This document shows positions 1 through 6,833 of a stretch of 11,822 nt of DNA, piece by piece. Numbering within the stretch: position 1 is the first letter of the stretch; every line of letters begins with the position of its first letter. The DNA comes from Mariprofundaceae bacterium (lineage in GTDB: Bacteria > Pseudomonadota > Zetaproteobacteria > Mariprofundales > J009). Both the position numbers and the translations under genes were made by a program. The notes beneath the pieces are model-generated. The model saw nothing but the letters and a program-made list of their open reading frames with translations. It was not told where the DNA came from and did not search any database. The DNA is taken from assembly GCA_015489095.1 (NCBI GenBank), contig WFMN01000097.1:1-11822 (forward strand). Direction: 5' to 3'.

Positions 1-243
1 CGGGGGGTGATTACCGGCCCTTATGTGCAGAACTTTCGTCAGTTGATGGCGGAGATGGCGCGGGAGGGCGGCGCGGTGATCGCCGAGGATGGCGCGGGGG
101 TGGCGCAGACCATTACCCGGTTCCTGCGGCAGCCGGAGACGCTGCTGCGGCTACACGGCCATGCGGCGGCGTGGATGGCGCGGCATGGCGATGTGTTGCA
201 GGCGGTGATGAAGCAGATTCGCCGCCATGTGCGGCAAGCGTGA
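1..243 (+). CDS. waaA: 3-deoxy-D-manno-octulosonic acid (Kdo) transferase, C-terminal end (partial)
   Basis: Only the last 80 codons are present; the gene begins upstream of the window. WaaA transfers Kdo from CMP-Kdo to the lipid IVA precursor at the cytoplasmic face of the inner membrane. The visible part has the family's C-terminal pattern: a GPYVQNF segment (family GPhxxNF) that belongs to the nucleotide-sugar binding half of this GT-B glycosyltransferase, then a GGA turn, then a helix-rich tail ending in Arg/Lys-rich residues. The frame is open from base 1 and ends at TGA 241-243, which overlaps the ATG of lpxK (TGATG), so the two genes are probably translationally coupled. The adjacency to lpxK, another lipid A gene, supports the call. 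The short fragment keeps confidence below certainty. Confidence 0.82.
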   Translation, partial: RGVITGPYVQNFRQLMAEMAREGGAVIAEDGAGVAQTITRFLRQPETLLRLHGHAAAWMARHGDVLQAVMKQIRRHVRQA

Positions 244-1256
244 TGTTGGCGCAACGGGTGGAGCGCTTCTGGTGGCGCGATTTGCCGCCACCACGGTGGA
301 TGCAGCCGCTAGCTGGGCTCTACCAGTGGGTGAACCGCCGCAACCTGATGCGGCGCGCGCGGCAGGCGGTGGAGCCGCCGCTGCCGGTGATCTTTGTCGG
401 CAATATCACCGTGGGTGGGAGTGGGAAAACCCCGTTTGTCTTGGCGCTGGCGGCGGCGCTCAAGCTGCGGGGGGCTAAGCCGGTGATCGCCTGCCGCGGG
501 GATGGCGGTCGTCTGCGGCAGCCACGGCGGGTGACGCCCGATGCGGCGCCGGATCTGGTGGGGGACGAGGCGCTGATGATGGCGCAGGTGGCCTCGGTGC
601 CGGTGATCGCCGGGCGAGATCGGGTGGCGGCGGCCGCCCTTGCCGCCACGCTGGGGGATGTGATGATCCTCGATGATGGCTTGCAGTACCTGAAGTTGGC
701 TAGGACAGCGGGCAGAAGCTGTGATGTCGTGCTGCTGCCGGGGGCGGGCGTCGGCAACGGCGCGCTGCTGCCGATCGGTCCGCTGCGCGAGCCGTTATCG
801 GCGTTGGCGCGTGCGGATATCATCGTGATTTCAGGTGATGGTGACCCCTCGGTACTGCTCGACACGGTGCGTGATACGCCCCGTTTTCACTGGCGCGCCG
901 CCTTTGGCGGGTTGGATGATGTGATGGCGACCAACGCGCCACTTACCCCCTGCGCGATCCATCTGGTGACCGCGATCGCCCGCCCCCATCGGGTGGTGGC
1001 GATGCTGGAGGCCGAAGGGTTTGTCATCGCCTGCCATACCCGCTTTTCCGACCACTACCGTTACCGCGCGCGCGATGTGGCGCGCCTCTGTCGGCGGCCG
1101 GAGCCGGTGGTGACGACCATGAAGGATGCGGTCAAACTCAAGCCGTTGTGGCCGGATGGGCGCCCGTTGTGGGTTTGTCGGCAGCGGTTGCAGATCGAAG
1201 AGGCGCTGCTGGAGCGGATCTGGCAAGCGATCGGTGGCAAGCCGCGCACGCGTTAG
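243..1256 (+). CDS. lpxK: Tetraacyldisaccharide 4'-kinase (lipid A biosynthesis)
   Basis: LpxK phosphorylates the 4' position of tetraacyldisaccharide-1-phosphate to make lipid IVA at the inner membrane. The product is 337 residues, close to the usual 320-340. The N-terminus carries the FWW and YxWVNRRN segments typical of the family, followed by the P-loop GNITVGGSGKTP (residues 53-64). Further on are a GDEALMMA motif, a DDGLQ motif (144-148), the GPLREPLSAL block and SDHYRYRARD, then TTMKDAVKL near the C-terminus. ATG 243 is chosen because it overlaps the waaA stop and puts the N-terminus at the family's usual distance from the P-loop; upstream in-frame starts would run back into waaA. The His that usually ends DDGFQH is Tyr here. 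The identification is secure. Confidence 0.95.
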   Translation: MLAQRVERFWWRDLPPPRWMQPLAGLYQWVNRRNLMRRARQAVEPPLPVIFVGNITVGGSGKTPFVLALAAALKLRGAKPVIACRGDGGRLRQPRRVTPDAAPDLVGDEALMMAQVASVPVIAGRDRVAAAALAATLGDVMILDDGLQYLKLARTAGRSCDVVLLPGAGVGNGALLPIGPLREPLSALARADIIVISGDGDPSVLLDTVRDTPRFHWRAAFGGLDDVMATNAPLTPCAIHLVTAIARPHRVVAMLEAEGFVIACHTRFSDHYRYRARDVARLCRRPEPVVTTMKDAVKLKPLWPDGRPLWVCRQRLQIEEALLERIWQAIGGKPRTR

Positions 1257-1269
1257 CTAGGGTTGAGTG

Positions 1270-3183
1270 ATGGCCGGAAGGGATCGTGATGGGGAAATGG
1301 CCGCATTGAAGGCGCGGGTGGAGAGGCTGTCGCGGCAGTTGGCGGCGGCCGAGGAGCGCAATCGGGAGCTGCGGCGGGAGAGCGCGCGGTTGTCGGCCGA
1401 TGTTGCCGAATCCAACCGGGCGAAAGAGGCATTTTTCGCCAACATGAGCCACGAGATCCGTACGCCGCTCAACGCGATTACCGGGTTCTCCCGCTTGCTG
1501 ATGGCTACCGAGCTCTCTGAGCAGCAGCGTTACTATGCGCAGCAGGTGACCGATGGCGGCGAGCTGTTGTTGCGGTTGATCAACACGCTGTTTGACCTCT
1601 CGAAACTGGAATCGGGCGCGTTGCACCTGAAACCGGCGCCGTTTGTGGTGGAGGAGCTGCTGCAGAGGCTGCGTCAGGAGCTGCAACCGCTCGCGGACAA
1701 GAAGGGGCTCACGCTTGAGATCGCCGTTGACGACGCGATTCCCGGCACGCTTACCGGAGATGGACAACGGATCCATCAGGTGCTGTTCAATCTGGTGGAG
1801 AACGGGATCAAGTTTACCGAGCAGGGTAAGGTGAAGCTGGAGATCGACCTGCTTCCGGGCGGTGCGGATGGCGCCGATCGCCTGCGGATGCGGGTGACCG
1901 ATAGCGGCATCGGGATGGACGAGGAGCTGTGCGCCCGCCTGTTTCGCCCCTTTTCGGTGGGGGATGATTCGCTGATCCGCTCATACGGGGGAACAGGGAT
2001 CGGCCTTGCCGTCAGCTATCGGCTGGTCTCCCTGATGGGGGGCGAGATGCATGTGCGCAGCCGAAAGGGGGAGGGAAGCTGCTTTGCGGTGGAGATCCCG
2101 CTGCAGTCGGAGGCCGTCGATGCGTCGCCGCCGGTGGAGGAGCTGGCGGGGCACCGTGTGTTGCTGGTCGATGATCAGGCGATCAACCGTCAGGTTGCCC
2201 GCGAGATCATGGAAGATTGGGGGCTGGAGGTGATCGAGGCCGAGAACGGCGCCCATGCGCTGCGGCTGCTTGAGGAGCAGGCGTGCGATCTGGTATTGAT
2301 GGATCTGCTGATGCCGGAGATGGGGGGGCTTGAGGCCGCCCGCAGGATTCGGGAGCAGGAGCGGTTCGCCGCGCTGCCGATTGTGGCGATGACCGGCAAC
2401 GGCGGGGAGGAGGATAGGGCGCAGTGCCTCGCCGCCGGGATGGATGATGTGCTGGTCAAACCGATCGATTTCGATGGCCTGCCGCAACGGCTGGCGGCCT
2501 GGTTGCACTGCCATGAGGGGACGATCACCCCGCTGGTGGAGAAGATGGAGACGGATGTGCCGTCATCGTGTCTGCCATCGTTGCAACCGGCGATTCGTGA
2601 CGCCGACCGCGACCAGGCGCTGCGTGCATTGGGCGGGGATGAAGCGCTCTATCGCCAACTGTTGGAGCACTTTTCCGACGAACACGCGGAGACCCCGGCC
2701 AAGCTGCGGCGCGCGTTGTCGCGGGGCGATCAGGCGGCGGCGGAGCGGCTGTTGCATACGCTGAAATCCTCGGCCGCTTCGCTGGGCGCCCGGGCGTTGG
2801 CGGAGTGCTGTGCCCGCTACGAAAAGCGGGTGCGCAGGCGGGAGGCGCTGACGGAGGAGGCGCTGCAGGCGGTGGAGCAGGGATGCACGCAACTGCGGAA
2901 CATCTTGCAGCAGCAGGTTGGCAAGGCGATGGCCGGAGGCGAGGAGAAGGGTGAGCACTATTCGGACGCGGAGCTGGCGCGCGAGGTGGCCGCGCTGTGC
3001 GCGGTACTCGAACGGGGCGAAGAGCGGGCGATCGCCATGTTGGATCGGCTGCTGCCGGCGCTCTGCCTACGCGATGCGGCGGAGAGCGAGGCGGTGCGGC
3101 AGTTGGTCGATGGCTTTGATTTTGTCGCCGCGGCGGAGAAACTGCGGCGGATGATGCAGAGGATGGAAGCCAAGGAGGGGTGA
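1270..3183 (+). CDS. Soluble hybrid sensor histidine kinase (HisKA-HATPase-REC-HPt)
   Basis: This 637-residue protein has no signal peptide or membrane helix. It starts with a charged coiled coil (about residues 10-50) running straight into a HisKA dimerisation domain (NMSHEIRTPLNAI, phospho-His 61). An HATPase domain follows, with N box NLVENGIKFT (from 174), DSGIGMD and GTGIGLAVS. A receiver domain (about 297-412) has phosphoacceptor Asp345 in MDLLMPEMGG, and an HPt domain has LLHTLKSSAASLGA with His496. The last 80 residues form an extra helical segment often seen at the end of such kinases. No PAS, GAF or other input domain is visible, so the signal is unknown. ATG 1270 is preferred over GTG 1267 because AGGG at 1259-1262 is better spaced; either is possible. 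Its stop overlaps the start of the HD-GYP regulator, its likely phosphorelay partner. Confidence 0.93.
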   Translation: MAGRDRDGEMAALKARVERLSRQLAAAEERNRELRRESARLSADVAESNRAKEAFFANMSHEIRTPLNAITGFSRLLMATELSEQQRYYAQQVTDGGELLLRLINTLFDLSKLESGALHLKPAPFVVEELLQRLRQELQPLADKKGLTLEIAVDDAIPGTLTGDGQRIHQVLFNLVENGIKFTEQGKVKLEIDLLPGGADGADRLRMRVTDSGIGMDEELCARLFRPFSVGDDSLIRSYGGTGIGLAVSYRLVSLMGGEMHVRSRKGEGSCFAVEIPLQSEAVDASPPVEELAGHRVLLVDDQAINRQVAREIMEDWGLEVIEAENGAHALRLLEEQACDLVLMDLLMPEMGGLEAARRIREQERFAALPIVAMTGNGGEEDRAQCLAAGMDDVLVKPIDFDGLPQRLAAWLHCHEGTITPLVEKMETDVPSSCLPSLQPAIRDADRDQALRALGGDEALYRQLLEHFSDEHAETPAKLRRALSRGDQAAAERLLHTLKSSAASLGARALAECCARYEKRVRRREALTEEALQAVEQGCTQLRNILQQQVGKAMAGGEEKGEHYSDAELAREVAALCAVLERGEERAIAMLDRLLPALCLRDAAESEAVRQLVDGFDFVAAAEKLRRMMQRMEAKEG

Positions 3184-4238
3184 TGGAAGGGTCGATGCAG
3201 CAACACGAACAGGCGGAAGCGGCGAAGCTGCCGACGGTGTTGGCGGTGGACGACTCCGCCAACAACTTGCGGCTGATCCGCGGCATCCTCGCCGGCGAGT
3301 GCGAACTGCAGATGGCGCTGAACGGCAAGCGGGCGCTGGAGTTGGCGGTGAGCGATCCGGTGCCCGACCTGATCCTGCTCGATATCATGATGCCGGAGAT
3401 GAGCGGCCACGAGGTGTGCCGCAGGTTGAAGGCCGATCCCCGAACCCGCCATATTCCGGTGCTGTTTGTGACCGCGATGGGCGACGAAAGCGACGAGGCG
3501 ATCGGTTTCGAGCTGGGGGCGGTGGACTATATCTCCAAGCCGATCAACTCGCGGCTATTGCGCTCGCGGGTCAAGGCGCATCTGCGGCTGCACAGCCGGG
3601 AGTTGGCGCTGGAGTCGATGGTGTTGGAGCGTACCCGCTCGCTGGTGGAGGCGCATCGCAACGCGCTGATGCAGCTTGGGCGGGCGGCGGAGTTTCGCGA
3701 CAACGAAACCGGGCTCCATATCGAGCGGATGAGCCGCTATAGCGCGCTGGTGTGGAAGCAGCTCGGGTTGCCGGAGGCGGATATCGAGGATTTCCGACTG
3801 GCGGCGGGGATGCACGATCTGGGCAAGATCGGTATTCCCGACCATATCCTGCTCAAGCCGGGCAAGCTGAACGATGAAGAGTGGGCGGTGATGGCGAAAC
3901 ACCCGGAGATCGGCGCCAAGATCGCCGGCAAGGCGAGCAGCAACCTGATCATGATGACCCAGCAGATCGCCCTAACCCACCACGAAAAGTGGAATGGTCG
4001 AGGATATCCTCATGGACTGCAGGGGGAGGAGATCCCGCTGGTGGGGCGGATTGTGGCGCTGCCCGATGTGTTTGATGCCTTAACCAGCGTGCGTCCCTAT
4101 AAACCGGCGTGGAGCGTGGAGAAGGCGATGGAGCTGATCCGATCGGAGAAGGGCGAGCACTTCGACCCCGAGGTGGTGGATGCGTTTGTGGCGGTGTTGC
4201 CGGAGATCCTCGCGCTCAAGGAGCGCTTGACCGACTAG
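3183..4238 (+). CDS. Response regulator with HD-GYP domain, probable cyclic di-GMP phosphodiesterase
   Basis: The 351-residue protein combines an N-terminal receiver domain (acidic pair Asp23-Asp24, phosphoacceptor Asp67 in LLDIMMPEM, Lys119 in SKPI) with a short helical linker and a C-terminal HD-GYP domain. The catalytic signature is complete: MHDLGKIGIPD (His211-Asp212), HHEKWNGRGYP (266-276) and PDVFDALTS (Asp295). HD-GYP proteins with these residues hydrolyse cyclic di-GMP, so phosphorylation by the upstream hybrid kinase probably controls turnover of this messenger, as in RpfC-RpfG-type pairs. The start at ATG 3183 shares TGATG with the kinase stop and has AAGGAGG at 3172-3178; ATG 3195 is a weaker alternative. 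The residue before the DVFDAL segment is Pro-Asp rather than the common Ala-Asp, a small departure. Biofilm or motility would be typical outputs, but nothing here shows which. Confidence 0.93.
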   Translation: MEGSMQQHEQAEAAKLPTVLAVDDSANNLRLIRGILAGECELQMALNGKRALELAVSDPVPDLILLDIMMPEMSGHEVCRRLKADPRTRHIPVLFVTAMGDESDEAIGFELGAVDYISKPINSRLLRSRVKAHLRLHSRELALESMVLERTRSLVEAHRNALMQLGRAAEFRDNETGLHIERMSRYSALVWKQLGLPEADIEDFRLAAGMHDLGKIGIPDHILLKPGKLNDEEWAVMAKHPEIGAKIAGKASSNLIMMTQQIALTHHEKWNGRGYPHGLQGEEIPLVGRIVALPDVFDALTSVRPYKPAWSVEKAMELIRSEKGEHFDPEVVDAFVAVLPEILALKERLTD

Positions 4239-4240
4239 GA

Positions 4241-4648
4241 TCAGGGGCGGTGGGCGACCACTTTACGGAGCAGCAAGGTGGTCTCTTCGCCCCGCTTGTC
4301 GCCCGGGAGGTGCAGGGTCATGGCGTCGGCGGTCGGCGAGGCCATGGTGATGCGGGCAGGCCCCCTCCAGCGGTCGCCGAGCGAGATACCGAGCACATCA
4401 TCCTTCATCATTTCCACGGTGGAGAGGAGCCGGATCGGCACCCGTTGATGGGGAAGGTGCAGGGTGAGTTTCACCGATAGATCGTCGTAAAACTGCAGGC
4501 TGCTGGCGGGGTTGACCTCCTGCTGCCGCCAGACGCCGACTAGGTGGCGCATCAGGCTTTCGGGGATCTCGTTGTCGTTTTGCATGCAGCCGCCGAGCAG
4601 CAGCAGGGCGATCAGCACCAGCGGTGCGCGGGGAATCCGTTTGGTCAT
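4241..4648 (-). CDS. Small lipoprotein of unknown function
   Basis: I do not recognise a named family. The 135-residue product begins with a basic N-terminus, a Leu-rich hydrophobic stretch and a lipobox LGGC with Cys21 as the lipidation site, followed by Met at +2, which in enterobacterial rules would allow sorting to the outer membrane. The mature part has a LVGVWRQQ segment and alternating hydrophobic residues (VKLTLHL, ARITM, AMTLHL, TTLLL) suggestive of a small beta-barrel or beta-sandwich, loosely like lipocalin-type domains; this is inference. ATG 4648 overlaps the stop of the upstream lipoprotein gene (TGATG on the minus strand), so the two form an operon. Its stop lies two bases from that of the HD-GYP gene on the other strand, leaving no room for a separate terminator. 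Confidence 0.8.
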   Translation of the reverse strand: MTKRIPRAPLVLIALLLLGGCMQNDNEIPESLMRHLVGVWRQQEVNPASSLQFYDDLSVKLTLHLPHQRVPIRLLSTVEMMKDDVLGISLGDRWRGPARITMASPTADAMTLHLPGDKRGEETTLLLRKVVAHRP

Positions 4649-5088
4649 CACGCCCCGTCACCGATCATCAGGCGGTGGCCGGAGATGGTGGTGCTGTGAT
4701 CCTGACCGGAGCGGAAGACGGTGATAATCTCACCGATGGTGCGGTGGGCGAAGGTGACGGCGTAGCTGTAGATGTAGAACTCGCCCTGCAGCCGGGCATC
4801 GTGCTGTTTGGCGCGGAGGTGAAACCCCTTTAGCGGGCCGAAACGGTTGATCAACCCCTGCCAGCGGTCGCGGATCATCTCAATGCTGTTTTCTCCGAGG
4901 TAGGCCTCGCTGTACACCTTTTCCAGAGCCTCCCACTGCTGCTGCTGGATCGCCTGATGCAGCTTGTTGACCAGCGCGTCACCGTCCGATTGATGGTGGG
5001 TGGTGTACTCGCTGCTGCAGGAGGCGAGCAGCGCGAGTAGCACCACCATAAGCAGGGTGCGCAGCGGTCTCTTGGGTCGGTTTACCAT
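4648..5088 (-). CDS. Small lipoprotein, possible NTF2-like fold
   Basis: This 146-residue product has a typical lipoprotein signal: basic start (NRPKRPLR), hydrophobic core and lipobox LASC with Cys24, followed by Ser-Ser. The mature region starts with helices (ALVNKLHQAIQQQQWEALEKVYSEAYL), then a RWQGLINRFGPLKGFHL segment, then beta-like stretches (GEFYIYSYAVTF, GEIITVFRSG). That order, with a sheet that includes a 'size of effect' type strand pattern, resembles small NTF2/cystatin-like secreted domains; I offer this as a structural guess only. It is the first gene of a two-gene minus-strand operon and is divergent from the cytochrome c operon across about 90 bases, so the two operons could share control. 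No function can be assigned. Confidence 0.82.
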   Translation of the reverse strand: MVNRPKRPLRTLLMVVLLALLASCSSEYTTHHQSDGDALVNKLHQAIQQQQWEALEKVYSEAYLGENSIEMIRDRWQGLINRFGPLKGFHLRAKQHDARLQGEFYIYSYAVTFAHRTIGEIITVFRSGQDHSTTISGHRLMIGDGA

Positions 5089-5096
5089 CGGGTCGG

Positions 5097-5141
5097 GATG
5101 CTAGTTGCAACCATTGGTACATGGTAGTTGTTTGTCGCATC
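5097..5141. promoter_or_regulatory. Divergent promoter region with imperfect inverted repeats
   Basis: The gap between the lipoprotein operon (minus) and the cytochrome operon (plus) must hold start signals for both. It contains ACCAT (5110-5114) and ATGGT (5121-5125) as an inverted repeat with a 6-base gap, flanked by GATGC (5097-5101) and GCATC (5137-5141). The arms are not perfectly centred on one another. This could be an operator for a regulator acting on both operons. I could not recognise a convincing -35/-10 pair or an FNR, NsrR or NorR box. Confidence 0.3.
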
Positions 5142-5179
5142 CATGGACTTTTGATGGTGGGAGCGGAGAATGGCGCCCT

Positions 5180-5785
5180 ATGGAAAAACGCAAGCAACCA
5201 CCACTCAAGCAGGGCGAGAAGGTGCTGTTCATCATGGCCGGTATCTTTGTGGTGCTGGGCATCATCGCGGTGATCGCGATGCAGGTGATCAGCAGCCACT
5301 CCGACAAGCCGATGTTCAAGGTGCGCACCCACGACGACTTTACCCCGGAGGGGCTGAAAGGCTCCGAGCTGTTCCGCAAACGGGGGTGCACGGTCTGTCA
5401 CCGCGCCTTGCGTGAAGGCACCAACATGGGGCGTACCGCCGATATGGACGGCATCGGCTCACGCCGCAGCCAAGACTGGCTCTTCGCCTTCATGAAGAAT
5501 CCGAAGTCGGTCTATAAACAGGAGATTTTCGACCACGCGCCGGGCAAGGATGCCGGTTTTGTCGCCAAGATGCCGGAGAAGGAGCTGCACGCGATCGCGG
5601 TGTTCCTGTCGGAATTGAAGGCCGATCAGGGGTCGTCGTCGTCGCCGATTCCACCCAAGGGGGAGTCGCCCTTTATCGACAGCATGGTCGATACCTGGGC
5701 GCCGGAGGAGTGGAAGCACAAATACCGCGACTTGCGTGACAGCTATAGCGTGGTGAAACAACCGGAATCGAAAGGAGCGCACTGA
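5180..5785 (+). CDS. Membrane-anchored monoheme c-type cytochrome (NorC/CcoO-like topology)
   Basis: The 201-residue product has a basic N-terminus, one membrane helix (about residues 15-37) and a periplasmic domain with a single heme-binding site CTVCH (Cys70, Cys73, His74). Met131 in KMPEKELHAIAVFLSEL is the likely sixth ligand, in the usual place for class I cytochromes c. A C-terminal tail of about 50 residues rich in Ser, Pro and charges follows. The uncleaved anchor and single heme resemble NorC-type electron donors, but the sequence does not prove NO reductase ancestry. ATG 5180 is chosen over an in-frame TTG at 5105 because it directly precedes the basic/hydrophobic anchor and has GGAG at 5165-5168. 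Its stop overlaps the next start (TGATG). It most likely passes electrons to the CcoN-like protein encoded next. Confidence 0.88.
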   Translation: MEKRKQPPLKQGEKVLFIMAGIFVVLGIIAVIAMQVISSHSDKPMFKVRTHDDFTPEGLKGSELFRKRGCTVCHRALREGTNMGRTADMDGIGSRRSQDWLFAFMKNPKSVYKQEIFDHAPGKDAGFVAKMPEKELHAIAVFLSELKADQGSSSSPIPPKGESPFIDSMVDTWAPEEWKHKYRDLRDSYSVVKQPESKGAH

Positions 5786-6315
5786 TGCATACCACCGATG
5801 GAGCAGCACCAGCATGGGAGGACGAGGAGTATGTGAAGTACACCCTCTGGTTCGTCTTTGCCTGCATCATCTACAGCATTATCGGCTTCTCGTGGGGGGC
5901 GCTGATGGGGGGGATCCCCGATCTGCGCCACTTTGTCGATAACCGGCTGCATGGCAACCTCATTGTGCGGGCGCATACCCACATCAACCTGCTGGGTTGG
6001 GTGGAGATGGCGATCTTCGCCGCGGTCTACTACATCATCCCCCGCTTGGTTCGCCGTGGCATCTACAGCCTGACGCTGGTCAAGGTGCATTTCTGGACGC
6101 ACAACCTCGGGCTGATCGGCATGGTGGTCTTCTTCACCACCGCCGGCATTATCGGCGGGCGCGCCAGCGTGCTGATGTCGCCGGCCGAGGTGGAGCTGCT
6201 GGTGAAGCCGTGGCTGGCGGTGATGGGGATCTTCGGCACCTTGGTGCTGATCGCCAACTGTATCTGGGCCTACAACATCTTCCGCACCTGCGCCGGATGG
6301 CGGAACAACCGATGA
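5785..6315 (+). CDS. Stand-alone four-helix protein resembling the C-terminal part of CcoN (heme-copper oxidase subunit I-like)
   Basis: The 176-residue protein has four predicted membrane helices (about 20-43, 60-85, 105-126, 140-165). Its sequence follows the last four helices of cbb3 oxidase subunit CcoN in order: a helix IX-like start, RAHTHINLLGW-IF-YYIIPRL matching helix X with the His-x-His pair (His64, His66) that ligates hemes b3 and b in CcoN, YSLTLVKVHFW matching the loop into helix XI, and a final helix ending in AYNIFRT like helix XII. The region holding the CuB ligands and the helix II heme ligand is absent. The gene looks intact rather than a remnant: it has AAGGAG upstream, overlaps the stop of the cytochrome gene and overlaps the next start (ATGA). 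It probably binds heme and takes electrons from the cytochrome, but without CuB it is not expected to reduce oxygen like a full oxidase. The match is by recall, not alignment. Confidence 0.78.
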   Translation: MHTTDGAAPAWEDEEYVKYTLWFVFACIIYSIIGFSWGALMGGIPDLRHFVDNRLHGNLIVRAHTHINLLGWVEMAIFAAVYYIIPRLVRRGIYSLTLVKVHFWTHNLGLIGMVVFFTTAGIIGGRASVLMSPAEVELLVKPWLAVMGIFGTLVLIANCIWAYNIFRTCAGWRNNR

Positions 6316-6827
6316 CCGCTGTGCGGGCGCTGCTGGTTGCGGTTGTCGTGCTACTGCTGGCCGGCTGCGATCAGGTCGGTGGCCAGGGGATTCTCAAGGT
6401 TGGGGACAAGGTTCCGCTGCTCAAAACCAAGACCTTGAAGGATGTCGGTGGCGACATGTCCAAGATCACCAGCTACCGCTATCCCGACCCGCGCATGTAC
6501 CAATACTCCTTTGACGAGGCGATCAAGATGAACCGCCCGGTGATCTTGGAGTTCGCCACCCCGGGGCACTGCACCCAGTGCGACCAGCAGTTGCAGATGC
6601 TGAAACGCATATTGGATCGCTATCAGGATAAGGTGCTCATCCTCCATATGGATCAGTACTATAACCCCGAGGCCTACGGTACATTCCAGGTGCGCGGCGA
6701 GCCGTGGACGATGGTGATCGGCGCCGATCACCGCCTTGTGACCACCATGCCGGGGCGGCTGCTCTATCAGGAGCTGGATCCCATCATCGCCGATTTGACC
6801 GCGCCGAAACCGCAACAGGGGGGGTAG
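6312..6827 (+). CDS. Thioredoxin-fold lipoprotein with CTQC motif
   Basis: The 171-residue product has a hydrophobic signal and lipobox LAGC with Cys19. Asp follows at +2, which in enterobacteria retains lipoproteins in the inner membrane, so it probably faces the periplasm beside the cytochrome and CcoN-like proteins. The thioredoxin domain contains VILEFATPGHCTQCDQQ with redox pair Cys87 and Cys90, a VLILHMD strand and the GEPWTMVI segment that supplies the cis-Pro next to the active site. Likely roles are reducing or exchanging disulfides, or handling apocytochrome or metal sites of its operon partners; the substrate cannot be told from sequence. ATG 6312 is chosen because it overlaps the upstream stop (ATGA at 6312-6315) and starts exactly at the signal peptide; longer in-frame versions would lie inside the previous gene. 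Confidence 0.85.
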   Translation: MTAVRALLVAVVVLLLAGCDQVGGQGILKVGDKVPLLKTKTLKDVGGDMSKITSYRYPDPRMYQYSFDEAIKMNRPVILEFATPGHCTQCDQQLQMLKRILDRYQDKVLILHMDQYYNPEAYGTFQVRGEPWTMVIGADHRLVTTMPGRLLYQELDPIIADLTAPKPQQGG

Positions 6828-6833
6828 GCGGCA

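Noticed and set aside
2525..3388. Antisense open frame across the kinase HPt region and regulator start (about 287 codons)
   Set aside because: The product is Ala/Pro/Arg/Ser-rich low complexity, as expected from the reverse strand of GC-rich genes.
5785..6315. Reading the CcoN-like gene as a pseudogene fragment of an oxidase
   Set aside because: It has its own ribosome binding site, overlaps both neighbours at stop/start junctions and has a coherent four-helix layout with no stop or frameshift; remnant status remains testable.
5180..6315. Nitric oxide reductase (norC-norB)
   Set aside because: The second protein is far too short for NorB and lacks the metal-ligand helices; only the general topology of the cytochrome resembles NorC.
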